DNA of 37,751 nt, taken from NCBI GenBank assembly GCA_964458325.1, contig CAYWIM010000042.1, positions 1 through 37,751 of the forward strand. The letters are read 5' to 3'. The notes beneath the pieces were generated by a model that was given only the letters and a program-made list of their open reading frames with translations, ran no database searches and was not told the origin of the DNA. Positions 1 to 8,364 of the stretch are shown in pieces (position 1 is the first letter of the stretch; each line of letters opens with the position of its first letter). This DNA is from JAGMXM01 sp964458325 (GTDB lineage Bacteria > Verrucomicrobiota > Verrucomicrobiia > Limisphaerales > UBA1319). The position numbers were made by a program, and so were the translations under genes.

Positions 1-741
1 GATGGGCTTGGGATGGAGCACCTGTTTGCTCTTGCCCATTTGGCGGACGAACTCCTCGATCCCATCCCGGTAGAAAAACTTCTCGGTCTTGTTCTCGACC
101 CGCTCATCGGTGAGCGTGATGACAAGGCCCGGATTCAGAAACGCCAGCTCCCGCAGCCGGTTGGCCAGCAGCTCGAACTTGAACTCCGTCGTCAGCGTGA
201 AAATCGTCGCATCGGGTTTGAACGTGATCAGCGTGCCTGTCTGCCGCGATTTGCCGATCACGGCGAGCTTCTGGGTGGTGATCCCCTTGGCGAACTCCAT
301 CGAATACACCTTGCCGTCCCGGTAAACCTCGACCTTGAACCAATCGGAGAGGGCGTTGACGCATTTGGCCCCGACACCGTGGAGGCCGCCCGAGTATTTG
401 TAGGCTCCCTGGCCGAACTTGCCGCCGGCGTGGAGATTGGTCAGCACCAGCTCGACCGCCGGCATCTGAAATTTCGGATGCATGTCCACGGGAATGCCGC
501 GCCCGTCGTCCTTGACCGAGCACGATCCATCCACGTGAATCGCGACATCGACATTGCGGCAATACCCCGCCAGGTGCTCGTCGATCGAGTTGTCCAGCAC
601 CTCGAAAACGCAGTGGTGCAGACCCCGTTCGTCCGGGTCGCCGATGTACATCCCCGGCCGTTTCCGCACCGCCTCCAAACCCTCCAGCTTGTCGATTTTC
701 GAGGCATCGTACTTGCTGGAAGGATCGATCGCACCACTCAT
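1..741 (-). CDS. gyrB: DNA gyrase subunit B, N-terminal part (cut by window edge)
   Basis: The ATPase subunit of DNA gyrase, a cytoplasmic type II topoisomerase that drives negative supercoiling. Only about 247 residues are present; the 3' part lies beyond position 1. The translation starts MSGAIDPSSKYDASKIDKLE and runs into the classic GyrB signature LEAVRKRPGMYIGD. The GHKL ATP-binding motifs are all visible: the N box around VLDNSIDEHLAG, the G1 box KDDGRGIPVDMHP and the G2 box GGLHGVGAKCVNALS, followed by TLITFKPD. The ATG at 741-739 is preceded by a purine-rich AGGGAAG at good spacing, so the start is firm. ParE is the main alternative, but the motifs fit GyrB better and a fragment cannot fully separate the two. 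Upstream is a gene-free stretch to 1193. Confidence 0.93.
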   Translation of the reverse strand, partial: MSGAIDPSSKYDASKIDKLEGLEAVRKRPGMYIGDPDERGLHHCVFEVLDNSIDEHLAGYCRNVDVAIHVDGSCSVKDDGRGIPVDMHPKFQMPAVELVLTNLHAGGKFGQGAYKYSGGLHGVGAKCVNALSDWFKVEVYRDGKVYSMEFAKGITTQKLAVIGKSRQTGTLITFKPDATIFTLTTEFKFELLANRLRELAFLNPGLVITLTDERVENKTEKFFYRDGIEEFVRQMGKSKQVLHPKPI

Positions 742-1193
742 ATTTTCTTCCCTGTCCACGTCCGGGTCATCCTATGGAAAAAGCGTTCGGAACACAATCC
801 ATTTTTCGGGAAACTCCGGCTCGAAAATACCACGGATTGTGGCCTGGCCATGACGCTACCAAACCGATTGGGGTCCAGCCTGATCCCAACACCCAAGGTA
901 AAAATAGGGTGACAGGTTCATAGTTTTGCCAGGGTTGGAGCCTGCCCAGGCGTCTCTCGAGTGACAAATAAGGTGACAGGTTCGTAATTCGCATTGCGCC
1001 TCAGGAACACTTCCGTTGAAGTACGACTGCCCCCGCTTGCCGCCGCCCAGTACGCTCGAGACCAATCCCGGGCCGAATCCCGGTTGCGCCCAGACCGTCC
1101 GCCAGCGCTCCCGCCCCCCGTTCCCGTGGCTTGCGAAATAACACCACTTCCAGATAAAGTGCGGACCTAACCTTGATAGTCGGGGCACAGGGC
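742..1193. other. Gene-free stretch between gyrB and the heparinase locus
   Basis: No convincing coding sequence is seen on either strand. It must hold the gyrB promoter (reading left), but no clear -35/-10 pair was recognised. The middle contains a pair of short direct repeats, listed separately. The right end is a short leader in front of the ATG at 1194, with GGGGCACAGGG as a plausible ribosome-binding region. Confidence 0.5.
903..985. repeat. Two direct copies of a GGTGACAGGTTC motif
   Basis: The motif AATAGGGTGACAGGTTCATA at about 904-923 recurs as AATAAGGTGACAGGTTCGTA at about 967-986, differing at two positions. A further GTGACA lies between them. This spacing and sequence resemble the intergenic REP-like repeats mobilised by REP-associated (RAYT) transposases, but no transposase is present in the window, so that identity is an inference. 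Confidence 0.45.
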
Positions 1194-1367
1194 ATGAACA
1201 AAACCGCCGGATTCTTCGTTCCGATTCTGGGCTGTCTGCTGGTCGCAGGACTTGAATCGCGGGCGGCAGTGGCGCACGTATCGCGGCATGGCAACGACGA
1301 TGGTCCCGGCACCGCCGATCGCCCTTGGGCCACTCTCGAACGGGCTTGCGCCGCCGCACGCCTGACA
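1194..1367 (+). pseudogene. Truncated start of a secreted beta-helix protein
   Basis: In frame with, and directly upstream of, the heparinase gene is a second complete-looking gene start: MNKTAGFFVPILGCLLVAGL, a good signal peptide. It is followed by VSRHGNDDGPGTADRPWATL and then ERACAAAR. That second segment is the typical first strand of right-handed parallel beta-helix proteins (usual form: VSPxGDDxxPGTxxxPFATLxxAxxAxR). Only about 57 residues survive before the sequence passes into the heparinase signal peptide with no stop codon. I read it as the 5' end of a beta-helix gene whose remainder was deleted, leaving it joined in frame to the next gene. The alternative, a genuine long N-terminal extension of the heparinase, is unlikely because a second signal peptide would then lie inside the protein. 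Confidence 0.55.
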
Positions 1368-1379
1368 CCGCCTGGCAAG

Positions 1380-3467
1380 ATGCAGACAACCTTGTTGATT
1401 TTATTCTTGGCGGTCAGCGCAAGCGTTTGGGCTGGGGATCCTGAACCTGCGTACCGCATCCAGACCGCGCACCCCCGGCTCCTGATTGAAGACGTGTCGG
1501 CGATGGCCCGGCGCTGCACCGGCCCGCTGGCCGATGATTACCGCGTCGTCAAGGAGCGCGCCGATGCCGCCGTGCAGCGAGGCAGCATCGGATTCATTGC
1601 CAATGGCTGGGCCGTTCCCGAAGACCTGATGAACTGCGGGCTGGCCTATCTGGTCGAACGCGACCTCGGCCGGGAAAGCCGCCGGTACGCGGATGTGATT
1701 ATCAAGCAATGGGGCGAGGGCCGGATCATCTCCCGCCGCGAAGGCAGCCATTTCGGGTATCACGCGCTGGCATATGACTGGATCTACGATGCCCTGACGC
1801 CTGAACAGCGCCTGCTTTACGGAGACGCGCTCGGCTCATGGCTGAGGTTTTACACCGACAAGCCCGAGGTCATGCTCCGGTCTGGCCATTGGGAATACAA
1901 CCAGACCTGGGGGCCCATCCACCTCAACATCATGAACTCGAGGGATGCCCTCACCCAAAAGCTCTTCATCGCGCTGGCGATCCGCGGCTCGGGGACGAGG
2001 TTCGAGGCCGATGCCGCATCGTTCCTCGACTCCTGGCATCGGCGCGTTCCCGCCGAGTGCCTGCCCGCATTCGACCGGATGGGCGGCGTATGGTCCGAAT
2101 CATACGGCCACGGCGCATACGGCCCGGTCACGGTGATCCCGTACGCATTTCACGCCTGGCGCACCGCCACCGGCATCGATTATTTCCAGCAATTGAAGCC
2201 ATGGGGCTATCCGGTCGAGGAACCCCGCTGGGTCGCTTACACGATGATGCCCCACAACGATCGCACCGCGTGGATCGATGATGGCGACGGCTCGAAGCCA
2301 GCCGCCTTCGCGCGTGCGGCGCCGATGCTCCGCGATGGCCTGTCCCGGTGGTTTTCTGACCGGGGCCGCGAATGGCTCGGGGAGCGCTGGCAGCGCGTCG
2401 CCTGCCTTGATTTCTCGATCCCCGCCACCCCGCCCGACACGCTCCCGCTGGCCTACCTGTTCCCGGGCGCCGGCCACGTCTATATGCGCAGCGCCTGGAA
2501 CGATCCCAATGCGACGTGGGCGTTCTTCGGCTGCGGCCCTCAATACGCCGGCCATGCCCGCGACGACGAAGGCCATTTCCTCATCTGCAAGCGCGGCGCG
2601 CTGGTTTCGCGCCAGGGCGGTCAAGGCCACAACGACAGCGATCATTACGCGGGCGGCTCGATCATATTCAACATCGTGACCGTGTTCGATCCGGAGGAGA
2701 AGTTCCGGCGGACCCAGGGCAACGAAAACGACGGCGGGCTGCTGCGCCACGTTTACGAGAGCAGCGCGCTGCCGCGCGATCGAGGGCGGATCGTCGCCTT
2801 CGAGAATGGGCCCGAGTTCACCTACGCGGCGGCTGATATCACCGCCGGCTATCATCCCAACAAGGCGCGCGAGGTCACCCGGCAGTTCCTCTACCTCCGC
2901 GGCGAGCGCGAGTTCTTCGTGGTCCTGGATCGGGTCGAGGCGGCGCAGCCCGAGTTCCGGCGCCATTTTTTCCTCCACGTTCCCACCGAGCCAGCGCGGG
3001 AATCGAACCGCCTGGACTGGCTGAGCCTGCCCGAAGCGGATGGCGACAAAGCCGTGCTGTCGGAGGGGCGCTCGCGCATGTTTCTGACGACGGTTCTGCC
3101 CGCCCACGCGCAGACCGTGATCCGAGGCGGTCCCGGCCAGGAGGCCTGGGGCCATCCGCTCGAACCCACCGCCCAATACAACCACATGACCCCGGGCCGC
3201 AAACGGCCGCCCATCTGCCCTTGGCGAATCGAGGTGGGCGATCCCAATCCCGGAACCCGCACGTTGTTTCTGCATGTGTTCGAAATTGCCGATGAGATGG
3301 ATCGGGAGCCCGCTAGCGTGCAGTTTGTGCCGCCCGCGGGCGTCGAGATCGGCAGACGCTGGCAAATCGAGCTCAACGCGACTGGACCCCTGGGTGGCCG
3401 CGTCGGCGGACGCAGCCTCGCCACCGCCGTCCGCACCGAGCCCCAGTATCTTTCCCATGGCCGATAG
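1380..3467 (+). CDS. Heparinase II/III-like polysaccharide lyase, secreted
   Basis: Predicted exported polysaccharide lyase of 695 residues. The ATG at 1380 gives MQTTLLILFLAVSASVWAGD, a clean signal peptide ending in an Ala-x-Ala-like site, so I prefer it to the ATG at 1194, which would add a foreign beta-helix start. Residues 25-380 are alpha-helical, of the alpha/alpha-toroid type, beginning HPRLLIEDVSAMARR and including GHWEYNQTWGPIHLN and SESYGHGAYGP, where Asn, His and Tyr are likely active-site residues. The second half carries the heparinase II/III beta-sandwich with DDEGHFLICKRGALV and GGQGHNDSDHYAGGS, the usual His-rich, metal-binding stretch. The family cleaves uronic-acid polysaccharides such as heparin, heparan sulfate or alginate; the substrate here is not determined. 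The nearby sulfatases suggest a sulfated glycan. It converges on the LamG gene at 3616. Confidence 0.75.
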   Translation: MQTTLLILFLAVSASVWAGDPEPAYRIQTAHPRLLIEDVSAMARRCTGPLADDYRVVKERADAAVQRGSIGFIANGWAVPEDLMNCGLAYLVERDLGRESRRYADVIIKQWGEGRIISRREGSHFGYHALAYDWIYDALTPEQRLLYGDALGSWLRFYTDKPEVMLRSGHWEYNQTWGPIHLNIMNSRDALTQKLFIALAIRGSGTRFEADAASFLDSWHRRVPAECLPAFDRMGGVWSESYGHGAYGPVTVIPYAFHAWRTATGIDYFQQLKPWGYPVEEPRWVAYTMMPHNDRTAWIDDGDGSKPAAFARAAPMLRDGLSRWFSDRGREWLGERWQRVACLDFSIPATPPDTLPLAYLFPGAGHVYMRSAWNDPNATWAFFGCGPQYAGHARDDEGHFLICKRGALVSRQGGQGHNDSDHYAGGSIIFNIVTVFDPEEKFRRTQGNENDGGLLRHVYESSALPRDRGRIVAFENGPEFTYAAADITAGYHPNKAREVTRQFLYLRGEREFFVVLDRVEAAQPEFRRHFFLHVPTEPARESNRLDWLSLPEADGDKAVLSEGRSRMFLTTVLPAHAQTVIRGGPGQEAWGHPLEPTAQYNHMTPGRKRPPICPWRIEVGDPNPGTRTLFLHVFEIADEMDREPASVQFVPPAGVEIGRRWQIELNATGPLGGRVGGRSLATAVRTEPQYLSHGR

Positions 3468-3516
3468 ACGTGAAGCCCAAGGCCCCCAGCCCGCTGAGGC
3501 GGGGCGGCGCTCCCGC

Positions 3517-3549
3517 CAAAATCGGAAGTAATTTTTGCACAGACCCTTA
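3517..3549 (-). repeat. Dispersed 33-bp repeat, copy A
   Basis: Read on the minus strand this begins TAAGGGTCTGTGCAAAAAT and continues into TTCCGATTTT. It matches copy B (15653-15690) at all but about two positions over 31 bp. It lies just beyond the terminator of the LamG gene that ends at 3616, in that gene's direction of transcription. Confidence 0.75.
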
Positions 3550-3552
3550 GCT

Positions 3553-3591
3553 GGATAAAGAAAGGGCCGGGGCGGCGGCCGCCCCGGCCCT
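3553..3591 (-). terminator. Strong intrinsic terminator after the LamG gene
   Basis: A perfect 12-bp GC-only stem (GGGCCGGGGCGG pairing with CCGCCCCGGCCC) with a 3-nt loop spans 3564-3590, and an A-T pair extends it. On the minus strand it is followed by TTTCTTTAT. It sits 25 bp after the stop of the minus-strand LamG gene, so it most likely ends that transcript. It may also serve the convergent heparinase gene. Confidence 0.8.
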
Positions 3592-3615
3592 CAAATGCCA
3601 GGCCGATGCGATCGG

Positions 3616-6600
3616 CTACTCGAGCACCAGGATTCGGAGGAACCGGGTCTGGTTGTTCGTGCCGATGAAGGACGTTTCCAGGATGCCCTGGCCCTTGTCG
3701 GTCCATTGGATGTCGGACATCTGCGTCCAGACGGCCGGGCTCGTCAGGCTCTCCGTCTGCTCGACGGCATAGGTCTTCTGGACATAGGGCGTGGAAACCG
3801 TCAGGCGCCAGCTGTCGTCGCCGACGGGTTCGAGCGACTCGATCGTCAGCGGCTTGTACGTGGCCGTGAGCGGCTTGCCGGCTAAGCCGTTGACGTAGAT
3901 GCCCTCGATCTCCTGCGCTCGGAGTGCCCGGTGCCAGATGCCCAGGTCATCCATGGGCCCGTTCATCAGCCGGATGATATCCAGGTTGGACTGGAAGTTG
4001 CCGATGATGACCGGGACGGAGTTGGGAGGACCGAGATACGCGGTGACCGGAGCGGCGAGGCTGGCGCCGTTACGGAAGAACTCGATGGTGTTGTTCTTCA
4101 CGACCACGGCAACATGCTGCCATTCATTGGTGGTGATCACCGCGGGCGACGCATAGGAGGCCTTGTTCAGGCCGTAGAACAGGAGCGCCGCGCTGTTGTT
4201 GAAGCTCAGATCCCAATTGATGTCTTTCCTCACGATGCGGCTGAGTCCGCCCATGACGGACAAGGTGCGCGGGTTGACCCAGGCCGAGATGGTGAGCTGG
4301 TCGGTGATGCTCAGCTCGTCGCTGTGCGGCACGATGGCGAAGTCGTCTACGCCGTCGAAGTCATAGGCGCCGCCGACCATTCCGGCGATGCCGGGGACGA
4401 TCGTGCCGTTCTGGAGCGCGCCATGGTGGCCGCGGCCGGTGGCGTCGTTGAAGGTCGTGCCCGAGGTTTCATCGAAGGGCCAATAGGCAACCAGGCCGGT
4501 CTCGGTCCCGAGGATAGGCTGGACCTCGACGATGACGGGCTGGCTGGTGGTTTCGCCCATCTCGTTCCGGATCTTCACGGTGTAGCTGCCCGCCTGGGCG
4601 ACGGTGAGGTTGGCAAGGACCAGCCGGTTGGTGGCGGAATCCGGAACCGGCACGCCGTCGCGATACCATTCGTAAGTAACCGGGCGCTTGCCGGTCGCCA
4701 ACACAACGAGCTCGGCTGTGCCGCCTTCGAGGCGGACCGCGGGCTCGGGCGCCAGCTCGACCACGGGCGGCCCGGAGGCGTCTTTGCCCGCGAGGGCCAG
4801 CACCTCGCCTTCAGTGAGGGGACGCGCCCAAAGGCCGAGCTCATCAATGAGCCCCTGATAAAGCCGGGGAGCGGCCAGGTCTTCGGTGTAGTTGCCGATG
4901 ATGAGATTGTTCGTGTTGGCGGCGCCGATGCCGGCATTCAACGGCAACCCTGCCGGGAATCCGTTCGTGTAGAACTGGACCGTGCCAGCCTGGCGCACGG
5001 CAACGAAATGCTGCCATTGGTTCGTCGTCAGCGAGTTCTGCGGTGCATTGCCGCCTCCCGCCACGACAGTCGCGCGCACGTTGCCGGGATTGTCCGTCAC
5101 GAACGCCTCGTATTGACCGGGTTTGCGGACGATGAATCCCTGTTGGTAGTTGAAATTCGGGTCTATAAGAACCGTGCCGTAGGTTTCCGGATTGATCCAG
5201 AACGCGAAGCTGGCATCGGAGCCGAGGGCGAGCGAATCGCTGTGAGGGACGATCACTCGGGCGCCGAATCCGTCGAACTTGAGCGCGCCACCTGCCTTGC
5301 CGGCGACCCAGGTCTGGGCCGGATCCCAGAAGTCAGTCAACTGGCCGTCGTTGTGGTTAGTCGTGCTGTCGTGTGCGATGAAATCGGAGGTCTCATCGAA
5401 TTTCCAGAGCGCCTGGAGACCGGTCTCGATGCTGGTGATGGGGATCACGGTCAACAGGGCGGCTTCGCTCTCGGTCTCGCCGAGGTCGTTCTTGGCCTTC
5501 ACCCGGTAGACGCCGGCATCCGATGCCTGCAGCCGGACCAGGCTCAAGGTGGCATTGGTCGCATTGGTGATCGCGACGCCGTCCTTGTACCAGGTGTAGG
5601 TGAACGGTTCCTGACCGCGGGTGACCACGCTGAAGGAGATGGATGTCCCGGCGTATTTGTCGGCGCCTTGCGGCTGGAGGATGAAGCTCGGCGGATTGGG
5701 CAGGTCGCGCCCGACCAGGTTGCGGATTTCGCGATCGCTCAAGGCGCGGTCCCAGATCCGGACATCGTCCATGGCGCCGTTGAAATGGCTGGTCGCGTCG
5801 TCCGACCCGATGCGCAGCGGCAGCTTGTCATCATCGATGGGTCCGCCCACGGTTTTGGTTCCGGTTAACTCGCCATCGAGATAGGCGCGCAGGACCTGGC
5901 CGTCGAACGTGCCCGCCAGGTGGTACCATCGGCCGGCCACGAGAGCCTGATTGATGGTGGCGGCGTTGTTGGTGCCACCGCGCTTCACGTTGACATTCAT
6001 GCCGCCGATGCCAAGCGAGTTGGTTTGGCCGTTGCCCTGGAGCAGGAAGATGCAGTCGCCTTTTTCGAACATCCGATAGGTGTTGCCGCCCGTCGACAGC
6101 GCGACGGCGGAATTGAACCAGGTGGAGACCGAGAATCCCTGTGTCAGGTTGGCCCCGATCGAGGGCGCGTCGGGCACTTCGACGGTGTGGAGGATGCCGT
6201 CGAACGCCAATGCGCCATTCACTTGGCCGGTGACCCATTGGGTGTCGTCGCCCAGATAGTTGAGCAGCGTGCCATGATTGTTCTTGCCGGAGGAATCCAT
6301 GGCGGTCAGGCCACTCTTCTCGTCGAACTTCCACCAAGCCTGGAGGCCGACGCTGATATCGGTGATGGCGATAACCGTGATGGTGGCGGGCTGGCTGGGG
6401 GTGTTGCCCGCCGAGTTCGACACGGTGACGGTGTAATTGCCGCCCTGGCTGGGCTGCAGGTTGGTCAGGACCAGCGTCGAATTCGTCGCGCCTTCGATTG
6501 CGGTCCCGGCGCGGAACCACTGGTAGGTGAACGGCGGCAGGCCCTGGTTCTTCACGCTCAGAGTGAAATCCCTCCCCGCATACGTGGATCCACCGGCGGG

Positions 6601-7422
6601 TTGTTGCACGATGACGGGCGGGCCGGTCACCACCCAGCCGGCCAGCTCCTGCACCTCGACCTGGCTGAGCGCCCGGTTGTAGATCCGGACCTCGTCGACT
6701 GCCCCGTCCAGGTAATTGGCGGCGGTGGCCTCGCGGCGGGCCAGGTTGACGGTGGTAAAGGGACGCGCCACGGCGTTGGTGGCCGCGGCCGCCTGCTCGC
6801 CATTGACGTAGAGCACGATGTTCGAGCTGGCGGCATCGACCGTGACGGCCACGTGATGCCACTCCTGCAACGTCAAGGGCGTGGGCGACAACAGAGTGAC
6901 CAGCCCCTGGTTATGATTCCAGAGAACACGCGGCTGGAGCGCCTGGCCGCCGGTCCCAAACCCCATGCTGTGTCCCGCCTGGCCGGCAGGGACACCAACA
7001 TACGCGGAGGACATGATCGCGCTGTAGTTCACGGCGGTTGTCAGGTTGACCCAGGCCGACCAAGTCGTCGAGGTGGTCTCGGGCAGGTTGGCAACCTCCA
7101 GGTAGTTGCTGACCGACAGGCTGAAACTGACGGCATTGCCGGTTTTGCCCGCAACCCAATGGCTGTATTCGTCCCAGCAATTGACCAGCGTGCCATGGCG
7201 GCCCTGGCCGGTGGCGTCGTTGGCGACCAGGCCCATGGTTTCGTCCATGGACCACCGAAGAACCAGCCCCTGGGAGATGTCCTGGGCCTGGGCGGGGGGC
7301 CCGGCCATGACCGCGGCCAGGAGGATCAATCCGCCCAGCCCCAAGCGGGCTGTTGCACCCGGACGGCGGGTGGATTGGGTGTAATGGATGGTAGTCATAA
7401 TCGATGTTGGTTTGGGGGTCAT
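3616..7422 (-). CDS. Secreted LamG/Ig multidomain protein
   Basis: A 1268-residue exported protein that probably binds glycans or other surfaces; no catalytic domain is seen. A signal peptide with the hydrophobic run LGLGGLILLAAVMAG ends at AQAQ near residue 47. Four LamG (concanavalin-like) domains, each with the pattern WSMDE/WKFDE...GxHGTL...VxxWxHVAV...DDVRIWxRAL, alternate with three Ig-like domains of about 85 residues (for example PFTYQWFRAGTAIEGATNS). A short tail ends QTRFLRILVLE. This architecture is common in Verrucomicrobiota surface proteins. The start at 7422 has no clear Shine-Dalgarno; ATG at 7398 (MTTIHYTQS) is equally possible. It is the last gene of a minus-strand group (sulfatase, pseudopilin, LamG) with 74 bp to the pseudopilin, and has a strong terminator behind it. 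Confidence 0.85.
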   Translation of the reverse strand: MTPKPTSIMTTIHYTQSTRRPGATARLGLGGLILLAAVMAGPPAQAQDISQGLVLRWSMDETMGLVANDATGQGRHGTLVNCWDEYSHWVAGKTGNAVSFSLSVSNYLEVANLPETTSTTWSAWVNLTTAVNYSAIMSSAYVGVPAGQAGHSMGFGTGGQALQPRVLWNHNQGLVTLLSPTPLTLQEWHHVAVTVDAASSNIVLYVNGEQAAAATNAVARPFTTVNLARREATAANYLDGAVDEVRIYNRALSQVEVQELAGWVVTGPPVIVQQPAGGSTYAGRDFTLSVKNQGLPPFTYQWFRAGTAIEGATNSTLVLTNLQPSQGGNYTVTVSNSAGNTPSQPATITVIAITDISVGLQAWWKFDEKSGLTAMDSSGKNNHGTLLNYLGDDTQWVTGQVNGALAFDGILHTVEVPDAPSIGANLTQGFSVSTWFNSAVALSTGGNTYRMFEKGDCIFLLQGNGQTNSLGIGGMNVNVKRGGTNNAATINQALVAGRWYHLAGTFDGQVLRAYLDGELTGTKTVGGPIDDDKLPLRIGSDDATSHFNGAMDDVRIWDRALSDREIRNLVGRDLPNPPSFILQPQGADKYAGTSISFSVVTRGQEPFTYTWYKDGVAITNATNATLSLVRLQASDAGVYRVKAKNDLGETESEAALLTVIPITSIETGLQALWKFDETSDFIAHDSTTNHNDGQLTDFWDPAQTWVAGKAGGALKFDGFGARVIVPHSDSLALGSDASFAFWINPETYGTVLIDPNFNYQQGFIVRKPGQYEAFVTDNPGNVRATVVAGGGNAPQNSLTTNQWQHFVAVRQAGTVQFYTNGFPAGLPLNAGIGAANTNNLIIGNYTEDLAAPRLYQGLIDELGLWARPLTEGEVLALAGKDASGPPVVELAPEPAVRLEGGTAELVVLATGKRPVTYEWYRDGVPVPDSATNRLVLANLTVAQAGSYTVKIRNEMGETTSQPVIVEVQPILGTETGLVAYWPFDETSGTTFNDATGRGHHGALQNGTIVPGIAGMVGGAYDFDGVDDFAIVPHSDELSITDQLTISAWVNPRTLSVMGGLSRIVRKDINWDLSFNNSAALLFYGLNKASYASPAVITTNEWQHVAVVVKNNTIEFFRNGASLAAPVTAYLGPPNSVPVIIGNFQSNLDIIRLMNGPMDDLGIWHRALRAQEIEGIYVNGLAGKPLTATYKPLTIESLEPVGDDSWRLTVSTPYVQKTYAVEQTESLTSPAVWTQMSDIQWTDKGQGILETSFIGTNNQTRFLRILVLE

Positions 7423-7496
7423 TCAACAGGGGGCGGCCTGTGCCACCCAAGGCGTCACGTACAAAAATGAGATGATATTCGCTGCGGTTTGGCTGC

Positions 7497-8276
7497 TCAC
7501 TCGAGGCGGCCGTGGAAGTAGACCAGCATCCCGCCCGAGCTCATGGTCATCTTGGCGCGCTGGACAAACTTCCGGCCTGGGACCCAGGAGACGTGGCCGT
7601 CCATGTAGCCCTCGTTGGACCCCTCCGGATTCTGCGCGGCCTTGTCGTAATGGTTGACGCCGCGCGTCAGGGGGTTCGGGTCGCCCGGCCGCAGCCAGGA
7701 GTTGTTGTATTTCCGGTTGATGTCCGACCACATGAGAATGTAATAGGGCCGGTCGGTGGTTTTCTGGGCGAAGATCGGCCGAGTCGGGATGGTCACGGTG
7801 TGGTAGGACTGGTTCTCGTAATTGGTTTCGCCCACGTAATACACATAGCCCAGAACGGCGCTGTCCTCGGAGGGCCATTTCCAGAAATCATCCCGGTTCC
7901 ACGTGGGATTCGAGGGGCAGTAAAACTGGTCGCGCTTGACCTTGTATTGCTGGTGGATGATGTCGCGGAACTTGATTTTAACCCAGTGCGGATCGAGGTC
8001 ACCGTCCCGAGCCAGGCGATCCTGGTTGTCATCGGCATACAGAATGGCGGCCAGGGTCAGCTGCTTGATCGCGTTGTTGCAGGAGACCCGCTTCGACCGC
8101 TCCCGCGCCCGGGTCAGGACCGGCAGCAGCATGCTCGCCAGGATGGCGATGATCGCGATAACCACCAGCAGCTCGATCAGGGTGAAGCCGCGGCGCCGGC
8201 CGCCGGCCGCGCCGGGGTTGCGCTCGATCCCCTCCAGACAACACCACCGGCTCCCGCCCACGTCAGCTAAAGACAT
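7497..8276 (-). CDS. Pseudopilin with prepilin-type N-terminal motif
   Basis: A type II secretion/type IV pilin-like protein of 259 residues. The cleavage and N-methylation motif is textbook: RRRGFTLIELLVVIAIIAIL, with cleavage expected after Gly and Glu at position +5, then a long hydrophobic helix. The mature part has YADDNQDRL, YCPSNPTWNRDDFW and, near the end, GYMDGHVSWVPG, the DGHV motif seen in the very large pseudopilin-like families of Planctomycetes and Verrucomicrobiota. ATG at 8276 (MSLADVGGSRW) gives a leader of usual length; the open frame continues upstream to 8351 without a better start. These proteins are present in many copies per genome and may help assemble or export neighbouring surface proteins. 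It lies 88 bp after the sulfatase and 74 bp before the LamG gene, which suggests one transcript. Confidence 0.88.
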   Translation of the reverse strand: MSLADVGGSRWCCLEGIERNPGAAGGRRRGFTLIELLVVIAIIAILASMLLPVLTRARERSKRVSCNNAIKQLTLAAILYADDNQDRLARDGDLDPHWVKIKFRDIIHQQYKVKRDQFYCPSNPTWNRDDFWKWPSEDSAVLGYVYYVGETNYENQSYHTVTIPTRPIFAQKTTDRPYYILMWSDINRKYNNSWLRPGDPNPLTRGVNHYDKAAQNPEGSNEGYMDGHVSWVPGRKFVQRAKMTMSSGGMLVYFHGRLE

Positions 8277-8364
8277 ATGCAATCCAGTTAAGGCTGTTCC
8301 GCTGTTCGTTGGCCAGCAGTTTACACCTCGCCCTTCCTCCAAAGCAAGCAAATCGTCGGCGGAA

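Noticed and set aside
13..912. Long plus-strand open frame across the gyrB fragment
   Set aside because: The complementary strand encodes unmistakable GyrB motifs; the plus-strand frame is a shadow favoured by high GC content.
3931..7470. Several plus-strand open frames of 500-650 codons opposite the LamG gene
   Set aside because: They lack signal peptides, domains or ribosome-binding sites, while the minus strand shows regular LamG/Ig repeats; mirror frames are expected in GC-rich DNA.
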